Positions 17,512-26,244 are shown, counted from the stretch's first letter. The stretch: DNA of 64,000 nt from Microvirga flocculans ATCC BAA-817 (GCF_000518665.1 NZ_KI912469.1:251376-315375), one strand, 5' to 3'. A program made the numbers and translations. Notes: generated from the sequence alone by a model not told the origin.

Positions 17512-18764
17512 ATCCGCCCCCTGACGCTGATGAGGGGCTCGAAGAGCCAGGCGACGAGGGAGCGGCCCTCCAGCACGATATCGGCCTTCAGCGTCATGTC
17601 GGGCTGGAGCGGGACCTGACGGCCGAAGGCATCGATGGCCTGCCGGTCGAGGCGCACGATCACCCGGTAGGCGGGCTCGGTGAGGGCTGCCCTGCCCATC
17701 GCCTCGCCGGGCGAGAGCACCGCCTGGGAGACGGTTTCCACCCGCCCGCCCAGGGTCCCGAAGCGCTGGTAGGGAAAGGCGTCGACCATCAGCCGCACGG
17801 GCTGTCCCGGCTCGACGAAGCCGATGGCCCGGCTCGGCACGAAGAGTTCGGCGAGCAGGCTCGCGCCGTCGGGGAGGAGGGTCAGGAGAGGCTTGTTGGG
17901 ATCGACGATCTGGCCGGCCGAGGCCTGAAGCGCCGTGACTCGGCCGCCGATGGGCGCGGTGACGACCTGCGCCCGCTGGGCCTGCACCTCGGCCCGCTGG
18001 CGCTCCCGGTCGGCGAGGTTGAGGCGCAGCTGCGACAGGCGCTCGGCCTGCTGCACGGGAAGCTGCTCGCGCTGGAGCTGCGTCTGGCTCAGTTCCTTCT
18101 CGGCGGCGGCCAGCTCCCGGTCGAGTTCGGCCAGGGCCTGGCGGCGGGCAAGGAGCGCCTCGTCCTGCTCCTGGAGCGCGGCGCGGGTCGTGTGGCCCTG
18201 TTCCGTCAGCCGCGCGATGGTGTTGCGCCGCTCCTCCGTCACCTGCACGCGCTCGGCCATGAGCTTGCGCTGGCTCACGAGCGCATCCCGCTCCGCCGAG
18301 ACGGCGGCGATGGCGGTGTCGAGGCGGCGGATCTCGTTCTCCGTGCGGGCCGGGTCCGCTGCGATCTGTTCCTTGAGCACCAGGGCCTGGACGTCGAGAG
18401 AGGCGAGAACCGCGCTGTCCAGGGTGCCGCCGGCCTCGAGGCCCTGCCGCGACGTGACCGTGAAGAGAGGCTGCCCCGCCGCTACCCGGTCGCCTTCCTT
18501 CACCATCAACTCGGTGATGACCCCTCCGCGCATGGCGGCGATGCGCACCGCGCCGCCCGCCGCGACGAGCGCCCCGCTCGCGGTTTCCTTGCGGGCATAC
18601 TCGGCTGTGCCGAGGAAGAGCAGGATGAGGAGGGTGCATGACACGATAAAGCCGCCGAGCAGGCGCCAGGACACCGGAGCGGCTGGTAGGGAAGCGCTGC
18701 TTACGTTTGACGTTGCGGCTGCAACCGCTTGGGGTCGAAAGAGATTTCTGATCACAATGAGCAT
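17508..18764 (-). CDS. HlyD-family periplasmic adaptor of the peptide exporter
   Basis: A 418-residue membrane-fusion protein of type I secretion. A short cytoplasmic N-terminus is followed by one membrane segment (about 34-55). Then come a biotinyl-lipoyl half (GALVAAGGAVRIAAMRGGVITELMV), a long Glu/Arg/Gln-rich coiled-coil hairpin (about 130-245), the second lipoyl half (APIGGRVTALQASAGQIV) and a beta-barrel region. It links the inner-membrane ABC protein to a TolC-like channel. It is first in the two-gene operon and overlaps the exporter gene by 4 bp. Its promoter region is shared, divergently, with peptide gene B. Confidence 0.92.
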   Translation of the reverse strand: MLIVIRNLFRPQAVAAATSNVSSASLPAAPVSWRLLGGFIVSCTLLILLFLGTAEYARKETASGALVAAGGAVRIAAMRGGVITELMVKEGDRVAAGQPLFTVTSRQGLEAGGTLDSAVLASLDVQALVLKEQIAADPARTENEIRRLDTAIAAVSAERDALVSQRKLMAERVQVTEERRNTIARLTEQGHTTRAALQEQDEALLARRQALAELDRELAAAEKELSQTQLQREQLPVQQAERLSQLRLNLADRERQRAEVQAQRAQVVTAPIGGRVTALQASAGQIVDPNKPLLTLLPDGASLLAELFVPSRAIGFVEPGQPVRLMVDAFPYQRFGTLGGRVETVSQAVLSPGEAMGRAALTEPAYRVIVRLDRQAIDAFGRQVPLQPDMTLKADIVLEGRSLVAWLFEPLISVRGRM

Positions 18765-18908
18765 GCGCCATGGTTTGAAACGATACTATCTAACATAAAA
18801 TGGCTTGCAAGGGACGATGAAATGGGGGCTTCAGCCTGATGAAAGTCTGGATGCATCCGACACCGACTTTGCAGGACGGGGCGGCCCTGGAGCGTTCTAA
18901 AAAAGTGA

Positions 18909-18938
18909 TTGACTTATGTTACGACGTAACATTGCATA
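18909..18938 (+). promoter_or_regulatory. Promoter of peptide gene B with a 17-bp palindromic operator in its spacer
   Basis: TTGACT (18909-18914) is a good -35; TGCATA (18933-18938) is a weak -10 at 18 bp. Between them lies ATGTTACGACGTAACAT (18916-18932), a perfect 8-bp inverted repeat around a central A, placed where a bound dimer would block RNA polymerase. A TAACAT half-site also lies at 18791-18796, 27 bp upstream of the divergent hlyD-like start. Operator function is inferred; the regulator is unknown. Confidence 0.6.
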
Positions 18939-18966
18939 AGCTGGCCGCTAAGGGATGGAGGGGTAT

Positions 18967-19188
18967 ATGACAACAGCGATTCAACAGCTCGACGATGCAC
19001 AGCTCTGCGAAATTGCAGGAGGTGTGGCGCGGGTCATCTTCCAGGACTGCTTCGTCACCATGGTTGAAAGTGGTGGGGGTGGCAGAGTTGGCTACCCGGG
19101 AACCTGCTTCGGAACTCCGAAGGTTCCTGTCGGAACCCCGGTCCAAATCGTCAATCCGCCAAAGCAGCCGAAGCAGCCTAAGAGATAA
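18967..19188 (+). CDS. Double-glycine-leader peptide B (putative bacteriocin/signal precursor)
   Basis: A 73-residue precursor. The 19-residue leader MTTAIQQLDDAQLCEIAGG fits the GG-leader consensus (L-D-x-x-Q-L-x-x-I-x-GG). The 54-residue cargo begins VARVIFQDCF, has two Cys (cargo positions 9 and 28) that could form a disulfide, a SGGGGRVGYPG flexible stretch, and a basic Pro/Lys tail PPKQPKQPKR. I start at 18967, behind GGAGGGG, rather than the in-frame ATG at 18955, which lies inside that site. It is divergent from the hlyD-like gene and ends before a strong terminator. I recognise no known bacteriocin. Confidence 0.75.
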   Translation: MTTAIQQLDDAQLCEIAGGVARVIFQDCFVTMVESGGGGRVGYPGTCFGTPKVPVGTPVQIVNPPKQPKQPKR

Positions 19189-19218
19189 GCAGCCCAACAG
19201 GCAGCTTACGTCATGCAG

Positions 19219-19249
19219 CAAAACGGCGATCCGCTCGCCGTTTTGTTTG
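19219..19249. terminator. Bidirectional terminator between peptide gene B and WYL-like gene
   Basis: CAAAACGGCGA (19219-19229) pairs perfectly with TCGCCGTTTTG (19235-19245) over a 5-nt loop. The stem carries a T-run on the plus strand and a matching A-run on its other arm, so it can serve both convergent genes. Confidence 0.85.
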
Positions 19250-19263
19250 AATAGTGCTACAGC

Positions 19264-19632
19264 TCAAGCCTGCTGTAGTTTCTTCCGGCGTTCCTTGTTC
19301 TGACGCTCCGCCTGCTTCATGAGCCAGTCGAGAATATTGTGCTCGACCACGAGGCCGGTCTCCGCATCCTCCAGGCGCTGGATCCGGTCGACCCGGAAAC
19401 CGCGATAGCCGTCGTCGGACAGGATGTCGATGCCGCCCAGGAGCATCTTGCCGGGGCCTACCTTCAGCTCGCGCGCCAGCACCCAGCGCCGGCTCGGATT
19501 CCCGGCCTGATCCACATAGTCGAGCTCCAGCGCGCCCTCCAGGGGATAGACGTGCCAGTTGCCCTCGATCCGCTCCTCGACGGGGGCGTTCCGGGCCGGC
19601 CTCAACAGGGATGTCGCAAAGGTTGTCGCCAT
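19264..19632 (-). CDS. WYL-domain-like small protein
   Basis: A 122-residue cytoplasmic protein (counted from MATTFATS). The central stretch ALELDYVDQAGNPSRRWVLARELKV, then RGFRVDRIQRLED, resembles the WYL ligand-binding SH3-like fold (I.Y.d..G..s.R ... R.FrvdRI). No helix-turn-helix is visible, so it is a stand-alone sensor-like domain, unlike typical WYL repressors. The C-terminus is strongly basic (KQAERQNKERRKKLQ). It converges on peptide gene B. A role in control of, or immunity to, the peptide system is possible but unsupported. Confidence 0.6.
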   Translation of the reverse strand: MATTFATSLLRPARNAPVEERIEGNWHVYPLEGALELDYVDQAGNPSRRWVLARELKVGPGKMLLGGIDILSDDGYRGFRVDRIQRLEDAETGLVVEHNILDWLMKQAERQNKERRKKLQQA

Positions 19633-19928
19633 AAGCGAGATATGGGGATTCGACCCTTGCCCCGCAATCGTCGCGAAGCCGGGATTGGGTCGAAAATGCC
19701 CTTTCAAAACATGGGGATAAAGGGTGCGACGGAATGGCCTCCATCCGGGGCGTCCGTCTCGTTCCCGGGAGGCGAATTAAGGGCTCTTCCGTATTCGACA
19801 TTCACCGCCCGCGAGAGCTATAGTTTTCGGTGCCTGCTTTCGAGAGAACAAAGGCCTTCGAGGCTGCGAAAGCGGTTCGCGACCCGCCGATGCGAGGCAT
19901 TCCGGTCGCAAGCCTTGGGAGGGATGAA

Positions 19929-20714
19929 ATGACCGAAGACACGCATTCCACCGCGCCCGTCCTGCGCCAGGAGCCCGCCATCCGCCGGATCGGGCGGTCC
20001 GATCTCGTCGATGCCCTTTCGGCGGGCCTTCGGGACTTTCAGGCCTATCCGGCCTTCGGGCTGTTCTTCGGGGGCGTCTATGCCCTCGGCGGGGTCGCCA
20101 TTCTCGCCTGCGCCCTCCTGTGGGATCTGCTCTATCTCGTCTATCCCCTGGCTGCGGGCTTCGTGCTCATCGGGCCCTTCGTGGCCGTCGGGCTCTACGA
20201 GGTCAGCCGCCTGCGCGAGAAGGGGGAGGTCCCGTCCTGGCCCGGCGTGTTCAAAGCCATGTGGGCGCAGGGGGGCAAGGAAATCTCCTGGATGGCCTTC
20301 GTCACGGTCTTCATCTTCATCATCTGGATGTATCAGGTGCGCCTCCTGATCGCCCTGTTCTTCGGGCTCCACGGCATGCCCGCGGGCGGCTTCCCGGCGG
20401 TTCTCTTCACCACGCCCGAGGGGCTCGCCTTCCTCGCCGTCGGGCACATGGTCGGCGCGGTGCTCGCCATCGTCACCTTCTCCCTGACCGTGGTGTCCTT
20501 CCCGCTGCTGCTCGACCGGGAGGTGGATTTCATCACGGCGATGATCGCCAGCGTCCGGGCGGTGGTGAGCAACCCGGTCACCATGCTGGGCTGGGCGCTT
20601 TGCGTCGTGCTCCTGCTATTCGTCGCCGCGCTTCCGGCCTTCCTGGGGCTCGTGGTGGCCCTGCCGATCCTGGGCCACACGACCTGGCACCTGTACCGGA
20701 AGCTGGTGGCGTAG
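19929..20714 (+). CDS. DUF2189 family membrane protein
   Basis: A 261-residue polytopic membrane protein with about six hydrophobic segments (FFGGVYALGGVAILACALLW, YPLAAGFVLIGPFVAVGLYE, WMAFVTVFIFIIWMYQVRLL and later ones). RRIGRSDLVDALSAGLRDFQAYPAFGLFFGG and GFVLIGPFVAVGLYEVSRLREKGE are typical of DUF2189, a family of unknown function often called cytochrome c oxidase subunit I-like without evidence. The ATG at 19929 has a GGGAGGGATGAA site; an ATG 99 bp upstream in frame is less likely. It appears monocistronic. Confidence 0.85.
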   Translation: MTEDTHSTAPVLRQEPAIRRIGRSDLVDALSAGLRDFQAYPAFGLFFGGVYALGGVAILACALLWDLLYLVYPLAAGFVLIGPFVAVGLYEVSRLREKGEVPSWPGVFKAMWAQGGKEISWMAFVTVFIFIIWMYQVRLLIALFFGLHGMPAGGFPAVLFTTPEGLAFLAVGHMVGAVLAIVTFSLTVVSFPLLLDREVDFITAMIASVRAVVSNPVTMLGWALCVVLLLFVAALPAFLGLVVALPILGHTTWHLYRKLVA

Positions 20715-20825
20715 GGGAAAACCGGCGCGGGCCAGAAGAACTCTGGTTTCCGGTAAGCTTCTTTGTGAAAGGCCGACTTTCGTTCATAGAGCCTGCGGAA
20801 CGGGTGTCGAATCCAGGGCAGGGCC

Positions 20826-21242
20826 ATGCAGATCGAGGTGCTTGAGGACGCTAATCCGCCGGGGGCCGACGACGTGACGGCGGGCTTGCGCGCGCACATG
20901 ATCGCGCAGACCGGCACATGGCCCTTGATTCCCCTGACCCTGCTCATGCGGGACGCCGACAGCCAGGTTCGGGGCGGCATCCGGGGCCAGATCGTCCTGG
21001 GCTGGCTCCAGGTCGATCATTTCTGGGTCGATGAGGCCGTGCGCGGGCAGGGCCATGGCGCGCGCCTGTTGGATCTGGCGGAGGAGGCTGCCCGCAGGCA
21101 CGGCGCGATCGGCGCGCAATTGACGACATCGACGTTCCAGGCGCCCGGCTTCTACCGCAAGCAGGGTTATGCCGAGATCGGCCGCCTGAAGGACCGGCCG
21201 CTTGGCCATGACCGGATTTGGATGGCCAAGCGCTGGGGATGA
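20826..21242 (+). CDS. GNAT family N-acetyltransferase
   Basis: A 138-residue single-domain acetyltransferase. Motif A, which binds acetyl-CoA pyrophosphate, is VDEAVRGQGHGARLLDLAEEAARRHG (R/Q-x-x-G-x-G/A pattern). Motif B is QAPGFYRKQGYAEIGRLKDRPLGHD, placing it near the group that acetylates small amines. The acceptor substrate is unknown. It stands alone, downstream of the DUF2189 gene by 111 bp. Confidence 0.9.
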   Translation: MQIEVLEDANPPGADDVTAGLRAHMIAQTGTWPLIPLTLLMRDADSQVRGGIRGQIVLGWLQVDHFWVDEAVRGQGHGARLLDLAEEAARRHGAIGAQLTTSTFQAPGFYRKQGYAEIGRLKDRPLGHDRIWMAKRWG

Positions 21243-21880
21243 TCGCCCGACAAGGCGGCGCGACAATCAATCGACAATGCGGCAGGTTTGTTTGTTCTCT
21301 TTTTGTTCTTTACAATTTTCCTGATCCTCGCTATGTGTGGCGTATCCGGTCTCACGAGGGACGCGCCCGAGGCGTCGGTTGTGGAGGCCGGAGACGGTTC
21401 CGATCCGCCAGGGGAGTCGCACCCTCCGGCGGTCGGGGTCCTGCGTGGAGGAGGCAGAAAGACCGACCTGTTCGGGCAGGCTCCTGTCTCCGCTCCTCCC
21501 AAGCCTCGCCGGCACCGGCGCACCCGGGGCTGCGCGACGACCGCGCCGTAGCGCCCTCTGAGGGTTCGTCCCTGACGGGCTGGAGTGCGGGGCTCAGGGT
21601 CGAAAAGCCGTGCGCGGGAGGCGGAGCGGCTTCCCGTCCGGGCGGATCTCCCGTCCCGAACCCCTTCGCGCGCCCGCAAGGACGCGGCGAGGCCAGCCCA
21701 AGTCCCGCGCTTCCCTCGACCCACGAGACAGCCCAGGACCAAGCCCACAGCCGCCATCCCCTTTCGGGGGAGGGAACGCCCTCGCGCAGGCTCGATTTCA
21801 GCCTTCCGCCTTGACTTCCCCTTCCTCCCATGGATGTTGCGCTTCAAACCGAACCAGCAGGCTTTTTCATGTCCGCCTCC
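21243..21880. other. 638-bp non-coding stretch upstream of aspS
   Basis: No open frame here shows protein-like sequence. The first 80 bp are locally T-rich (TTTGTTTGTTCTCTTTTTG at 21286-21304), possibly terminating the GNAT transcript. The rest is GC-rich with short imperfect inverted repeats such as CCCCTTTCGGGGGAGGG near 21760. It must hold the aspS promoter. I see no tRNA or riboswitch signature. Confidence 0.5.
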
Positions 21881-23689
21881 ATGCACCGTTACCGTTCCCA
21901 TACCTGCGGCGCGCTCCGCGAAACCGATGTCGGCCAGGTTGCCCGCCTTTCCGGCTGGTGCCACCGCATCCGCGACCACGGCGGCGTGCTGTTCATCGAC
22001 CTGCGCGACCATTACGGCATGACGCAATGCGTGATCGACCCGGATTCGCCGGCCTTCAAGCTGGCCGAGACCGCGCGCTCCGAATGGGTGATCCGCGTCG
22101 ACGGCAAGGTGCGCAAGCGCCCGGCGGGCACCGAGAACCCGGAGCTGCCCACCGGCATGATCGAGCTCTACATCACAGACATGGAGGTGCTGGGGCCTGC
22201 GGCCGAGCTTCCCATGCCGGTCTTCGGCGACCAGGATTATCCGGAGGAGACCCGTCTTACCTATCGGTATCTCGACCTGCGCCGTGAGAAGCTGCACAAC
22301 AACATCATGAAGCGCGGCGCGATCATCAACTCGCTCCGCACCCGCATGCAGAAGAGCGGCTTCTTCGAGTTCACCACGCCGATTCTCACGGCCTCCTCGC
22401 CGGAGGGCGCGCGCGACTTCCTCGTGCCCTCGCGCATCCATCCCGGCAAGTTCTACGCGCTGCCGCAGGCCCCGCAGCAGTTCAAGCAGCTGATCATGAT
22501 GTCCGGCTTCGACCGGTACTTCCAGATCGCGCCCTGCTTCCGCGACGAGGACCCGCGCGCCGACCGCCTGCCGGGCGAGTTCTACCAGCTCGACGTGGAG
22601 ATGAGCTTCGTCACGCAGGAAGACATCTTCCAGACCATGGAGCCGGTGATCCGCGACACCTTCAAGGAATTCGCGGAAGGCAAGCCCGTCACCGAGGTCT
22701 TCCCGCGCATCCCGTATTTCGAGGCTATGCTGAAATACGGCTCCGACAAGCCGGACCTGCGCAACCCGCTCGTCATCGCCGACGTGTCGGAGGTGTTCGA
22801 GCGTGAGGACGTGACCTTCAACGCGTTCAAGAACGTGGTGAAGGGCGGCGGCGTCGTGCGCGCGATTCCCGCGCCCGGCGCGGCCGCGCAGCCGCGCTCC
22901 TTCTTCGACAAGCTCAACGACTGGGCCCGCACGGAAGGCGCGCCCGGCCTCGGCTACATCGTGTTCGAGGAGGAGGGCGGCCAGATCCAGGCCAAGGGCC
23001 CGATCGCCAAGTTCATTCCTGAAGAGGCTCAAGCTCTCATCCGCGAGAAGGCCGGCATCAAGGCGGGCGACGCGGTGTTCTTCTCGGCGGGCGTCGAGGA
23101 CAAGGCGGCCTCTCTCGCCGGCAAGGCGCGCGTGCGCATCGGCGACGAGCTGGGTCTCGGCAACAAGGACCAGTACGCCTTCTGCTGGATCGTCGACTTC
23201 CCGCAATACGAGTGGAACGAGGACGAGAAGAAGATCGACTTCTCCCACAACCCGTTCTCCATGGGCAACATGGACCACGACGCCTTCATGGCGCTCGATC
23301 CGTCTGACAAGGACACGATCCTCAAGATCACGGCCTTCCAGTACGACATGGTCTGCAACGGTTACGAGATGGCCTCCGGCTCGATCCGCAACCACCGCCC
23401 CGACCGCATGGTGAAGGCCTTCGAGATCGCGGGCTACGGCGAGCAGGAAGTGATGGAGCGCTTCGGCGGCATGTACCGTGCCTTCCAGTACGGCGCGCCG
23501 CCCCACGGCGGCATGGCGGCGGGCGTGGACCGCATCGTGATGCTGCTCTGCGGCGCGCAGAACCTGCGCGAAATCACGCTCTTCCCGATGAACCAGAAGG
23601 CTGAGGACCTGTTGCTCGGCGCGCCCTCCGAGGCGACGGCCAAGCAGCTGCGCGAGCTTCACATCCGGCTGAACCTGCCGGAGAAATGA
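21881..23689 (+). CDS. aspS: Aspartyl-tRNA synthetase (probably non-discriminating Asp/Asn type)
   Basis: Class II synthetase of about 602 residues. An OB-fold anticodon domain ([41 protein letters not shown]) is followed by the catalytic core: motif 1 near [25 protein letters not shown], motif 2 [30 protein letters not shown], the bacterial GAD insertion, and motif 3 [25 protein letters not shown] matches the usual family start. In-frame ATGs at 21830 and 21869 exist and no clear ribosome binding site decides. Its stop overlaps the next gene (ATGA). The non-discriminating call is inference from the lineage. Confidence 0.95.
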   Translation: MHRYRSHTCGALRETDVGQVARLSGWCHRIRDHGGVLFIDLRDHYGMTQCVIDPDSPAFKLAETARSEWVIRVDGKVRKRPAGTENPELPTGMIELYITDMEVLGPAAELPMPVFGDQDYPEETRLTYRYLDLRREKLHNNIMKRGAIINSLRTRMQKSGFFEFTTPILTASSPEGARDFLVPSRIHPGKFYALPQAPQQFKQLIMMSGFDRYFQIAPCFRDEDPRADRLPGEFYQLDVEMSFVTQEDIFQTMEPVIRDTFKEFAEGKPVTEVFPRIPYFEAMLKYGSDKPDLRNPLVIADVSEVFEREDVTFNAFKNVVKGGGVVRAIPAPGAAAQPRSFFDKLNDWARTEGAPGLGYIVFEEEGGQIQAKGPIAKFIPEEAQALIREKAGIKAGDAVFFSAGVEDKAASLAGKARVRIGDELGLGNKDQYAFCWIVDFPQYEWNEDEKKIDFSHNPFSMGNMDHDAFMALDPSDKDTILKITAFQYDMVCNGYEMASGSIRNHRPDRMVKAFEIAGYGEQEVMERFGGMYRAFQYGAPPHGGMAAGVDRIVMLLCGAQNLREITLFPMNQKAEDLLLGAPSEATAKQLRELHIRLNLPEK

Positions 23690-24558
23690 GCAACGCCGAC
23701 GTCACCGCCATCGTCGTGACCTTCGACAGCGCCCATGCGCTGCCGGAGTGTCTCGGCGCATTGCGGGCGGATGGCGTTTCCGCGCTCGTGGTCGACAACG
23801 CCTCGGCGGACGAGACCGTCGCCGTGGCCGAAGGGCAGGGCGCAAGGGTGATCCGCAACGCCCGCAACGAGGGCTATGGCCGCGCCAACAACATCGGGGC
23901 GCGGGCGGCGGATTCCGAGTTCATCCTCGTCGTCAATCCGGATTGCGTCGTCGGGGCAGGCGCGGTCGCCGCGCTCGTCGATGCGGCGCGCCGCTATCCC
24001 GATGCGGTGCTCTTCGCGCCGCAGATCGTGGAGCCGAGCGGGCGGGTGTTCTATCAGCCGCGCTCGCTGCTCGCGTCCTATCTCACCAACCCGCACGGCA
24101 AGCTCGTGCTGCCCGAGGGCGAGGCCTGCGCGCCGTTCTTCTCCGGCGCGTGCTTCCTCATCCGCCGCGACGCTTTCCTGAGCCTCGGCGGCTTCGACGA
24201 CAACATCTTCCTCTTCTACGAGGACGACGATCTCTGCCGCCGCGTGGCGGATTCCGGCGCGGCCCTGGTCTATGTGCCGCAGGCGCTCGTGCGCCACGGG
24301 CGCGGGCGGTCGAGCGGCGAGAAGCCCGGCCGCATCTTCACCTCGCGCTGGCACCAGGCCTGGTCGCGCGCCTATGTGAGCCGCAAATACGGCCTGCCCG
24401 ATCCGGCGCCGGGCATGTTCGCCGTCAACGCCCTCAAGGCGCTCGGGGCGTGCCTCACCTTCCAGCGCAAGCTGATCGAGCGTTATGGCGGCTCTGCGGC
24501 GGGGGCGCTGGCCTTCCTGAGGGGCGTGAAGGCCCTGGAGCGCGAGGGGGTGACATGA
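23686..24558 (+). CDS. Family 2 glycosyltransferase (rhamnosyltransferase-like)
   Basis: A 290-residue GT-A fold enzyme. It shows the nucleotide-sugar fold [31 protein letters not shown], the [16 protein letters not shown] segment and the metal-binding region [11 protein letters not shown]. The acceptor/catalytic stretch is [37 protein letters not shown]. Such proteins add sugars to polysaccharide or O-antigen chains at the cytoplasmic face. Its ATG overlaps the aspS stop and its stop overlaps the acyltransferase start, both by ATGA. Confidence 0.93.
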   Translation: MSNADVTAIVVTFDSAHALPECLGALRADGVSALVVDNASADETVAVAEGQGARVIRNARNEGYGRANNIGARAADSEFILVVNPDCVVGAGAVAALVDAARRYPDAVLFAPQIVEPSGRVFYQPRSLLASYLTNPHGKLVLPEGEACAPFFSGACFLIRRDAFLSLGGFDDNIFLFYEDDDLCRRVADSGAALVYVPQALVRHGRGRSSGEKPGRIFTSRWHQAWSRAYVSRKYGLPDPAPGMFAVNALKALGACLTFQRKLIERYGGSAAGALAFLRGVKALEREGVT

Positions 24559-25652
24559 GCGCGGTTGCATTCCTGAAAGGCGCGCCGCGCGTCGCCGACA
24601 CCCTGGAGCAGGACAGGAACAACTTCGCCCTGATCCGCCTGGCCCTGGCCTTGGCCGTCGTCGTGTCGCATGCCTTCAGCGTCACCACCGGCACGCTGAC
24701 CGACGAGCCGCTCACCGTCTCGACGGGCTTCACCCTGGGCGAGCATGCGGTGAACGGCTTCTTCGCCATCTCGGGCTTTCTCGTCACCATGAGCTTCGAC
24801 CGGCGCGGCTGGCGCGACTACGCTATCGCCCGCACTCTGCGCATCGCGCCGGGCCTGATCGTGGCGGTGCTGGCGGTCTCGCTCCTGCTCGGCGCGGCGA
24901 TGACCGCGCTGCCCCTCGGCGAATATCTGCAGAGCCCAGGACTGCGCCGTTTCATCACGGCGACGCTCACGAGCTTCAAGAGCAACATCGCCTTGCCCGG
25001 CGTGTTCGCCGACAATCCCTTCATCTTTCCCATGGGCACGGTCTGGACCCTGAAATACGAGGTCATGTGCTATGCGGGCGTCTTCGCGATCGGCCTTCTC
25101 GGCCTGCTGCGCTCCCGCATGGCCGCGCTCGCCCTCGTGCTCGGGCTGGCGATGGCGCTGGCCGGGCTCGATCTCCTGCGGCCCGATGCGCCCAAGGGCA
25201 TGGAAACCGCCCTGCGCCTGCCGCTGATATTCGCGTTCGGAGGGGCGCTCTATGTCTGGCGCGGGCAGGTGCGCCTTTCGGGGCTGCTCGTCCTGGCGCT
25301 GATCCTCGCCACCTGGCTGAGCGCCGGGACTTTCCTCTACAAGACGCTGCTCTTCACGGGCACGGCCTACGGCATCCTCTGGCTCGCCCTCTCGCCCGTG
25401 CTCACGCGCTTCGCCTACGAGCCCAAGGCCGATCTGTCCTACGGCACCTATCTCTACGGCTGGCCGATCCAGCAGAGCCTGCACGCGCTCTGGCCGGGCA
25501 CGGCGGCCTGGATGCTGCTTCCGCCCTCCATCATCCTCACGCTGATCGTCGCAGCACTGTCCTGGACCCTCGTCGAGAAGCCGGCCCTGGGGCTCAAGGC
25601 CAGGGCTCTCGGCCGCCGGACGATCAAGACGATTGAGCCCGCAGCACCTTGA
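24555..25652 (+). CDS. Acyltransferase family 3 (OafA/YrhL type) membrane protein
   Basis: A 365-residue inner-membrane O-acyltransferase with about ten hydrophobic segments. The family start NNFALIRLALALAVVVSHAFSV holds the conserved His. NGFFAISGFLVTMSFDRRGWRDYAIARTLRIAPGL is the conserved R-x10-R block, and TVWTLKYEVMCYAG is the W-L-x-E motif. It probably acylates a surface polysaccharide sugar. It overlaps the glycosyltransferase by 4 bp and overlaps the convergent hexapeptide acetyltransferase by 29 bp. Confidence 0.93.
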   Translation: MSAVAFLKGAPRVADTLEQDRNNFALIRLALALAVVVSHAFSVTTGTLTDEPLTVSTGFTLGEHAVNGFFAISGFLVTMSFDRRGWRDYAIARTLRIAPGLIVAVLAVSLLLGAAMTALPLGEYLQSPGLRRFITATLTSFKSNIALPGVFADNPFIFPMGTVWTLKYEVMCYAGVFAIGLLGLLRSRMAALALVLGLAMALAGLDLLRPDAPKGMETALRLPLIFAFGGALYVWRGQVRLSGLLVLALILATWLSAGTFLYKTLLFTGTAYGILWLALSPVLTRFAYEPKADLSYGTYLYGWPIQQSLHALWPGTAAWMLLPPSIILTLIVAALSWTLVEKPALGLKARALGRRTIKTIEPAAP

Positions 25653-26244
25653 CCGCCGCGATCAGCTCGCGGGTCCGGTCGCTCTGCAGGAGCGGGATGA
25701 GTGTGGCGATCTTCTCCTGCGGCAGCTCCCACCAGCGGGCCTCGAGCAGCCCCGCGACGGTGTCCTCGTCGAAGCGGTAGCGGATGACCTTGGCCGGATT
25801 GCCGCCGACGATGGCATAGGGCGGCACGTCCTTGGTCACGATGGCATGGGCCGCGACCACCGCGCCATGCCCTATCGTCACACCAGACATGACGATGGCG
25901 CCGGAGCCGAGCCAGACATCGTGCCCGATGACCACGTCGCCCCTGGAGGCATGATAGTCGTCGCTTCGGGGAGCGGAGGGCCACAATTCCCGGAAGGCCG
26001 AGAACGGATAGGTGGTGCCCCAGTCGGTGCGGTGGTTGCCCCCGAGCAGGATCTCCACCTTGTCGGCAATGGAGCAATAGCGCCCGATGGTGAGCTTCTT
26101 CCCGGATTCGGGGAAACGCACCTTCGGCTTGCCGTAGGTAAACTCGCCGATCTCATAGCCGTAGCGGCCCGCCATCTTCGCCAGGTGCAGGCGCGTCTGG
26201 TTATGCGGGTTGCGCCAGTTCTTCAGACGGTGGCCGAGTTTCAT
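25624..26244 (-). CDS. CatB-related O-acetyltransferase (left-handed beta-helix)
   Basis: A 206-residue hexapeptide-repeat acetyltransferase of the xenobiotic/Vat type. It has SIADKVEILLGGNHRTDWGTTYPF with the active-site His in GGNHR, then IGHDVWLGSGAIVMSGVTIGHGAVVAAHAIVTKDVPPYAIVGGNPAKVIRYRF, a classic trimeric beta-helix turn series. Substrates range from polysaccharide sugars to antibiotics. With the neighbouring GT and acyltransferase, a surface-glycan target is more likely. The start at 26244 (MKLGHRL) is favoured. The 3' ends of this and the acyltransferase gene overlap by 29 bp. Confidence 0.9.
   Translation of the reverse strand: MKLGHRLKNWRNPHNQTRLHLAKMAGRYGYEIGEFTYGKPKVRFPESGKKLTIGRYCSIADKVEILLGGNHRTDWGTTYPFSAFRELWPSAPRSDDYHASRGDVVIGHDVWLGSGAIVMSGVTIGHGAVVAAHAIVTKDVPPYAIVGGNPAKVIRYRFDEDTVAGLLEARWWELPQEKIATLIPLLQSDRTRELIAAVKVLRAQSS

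Noticed and set aside
21243-21860. Several short open frames in the gap before aspS
   Set aside because: Pro/Arg/Ser-rich on all frames, without RBS or recognisable motifs.
23748-24554. Upstream 269-codon extension of the acyltransferase frame
   Set aside because: It is the wrong frame of the glycosyltransferase gene; the real start is the ATG at 24555 overlapping that gene's stop.
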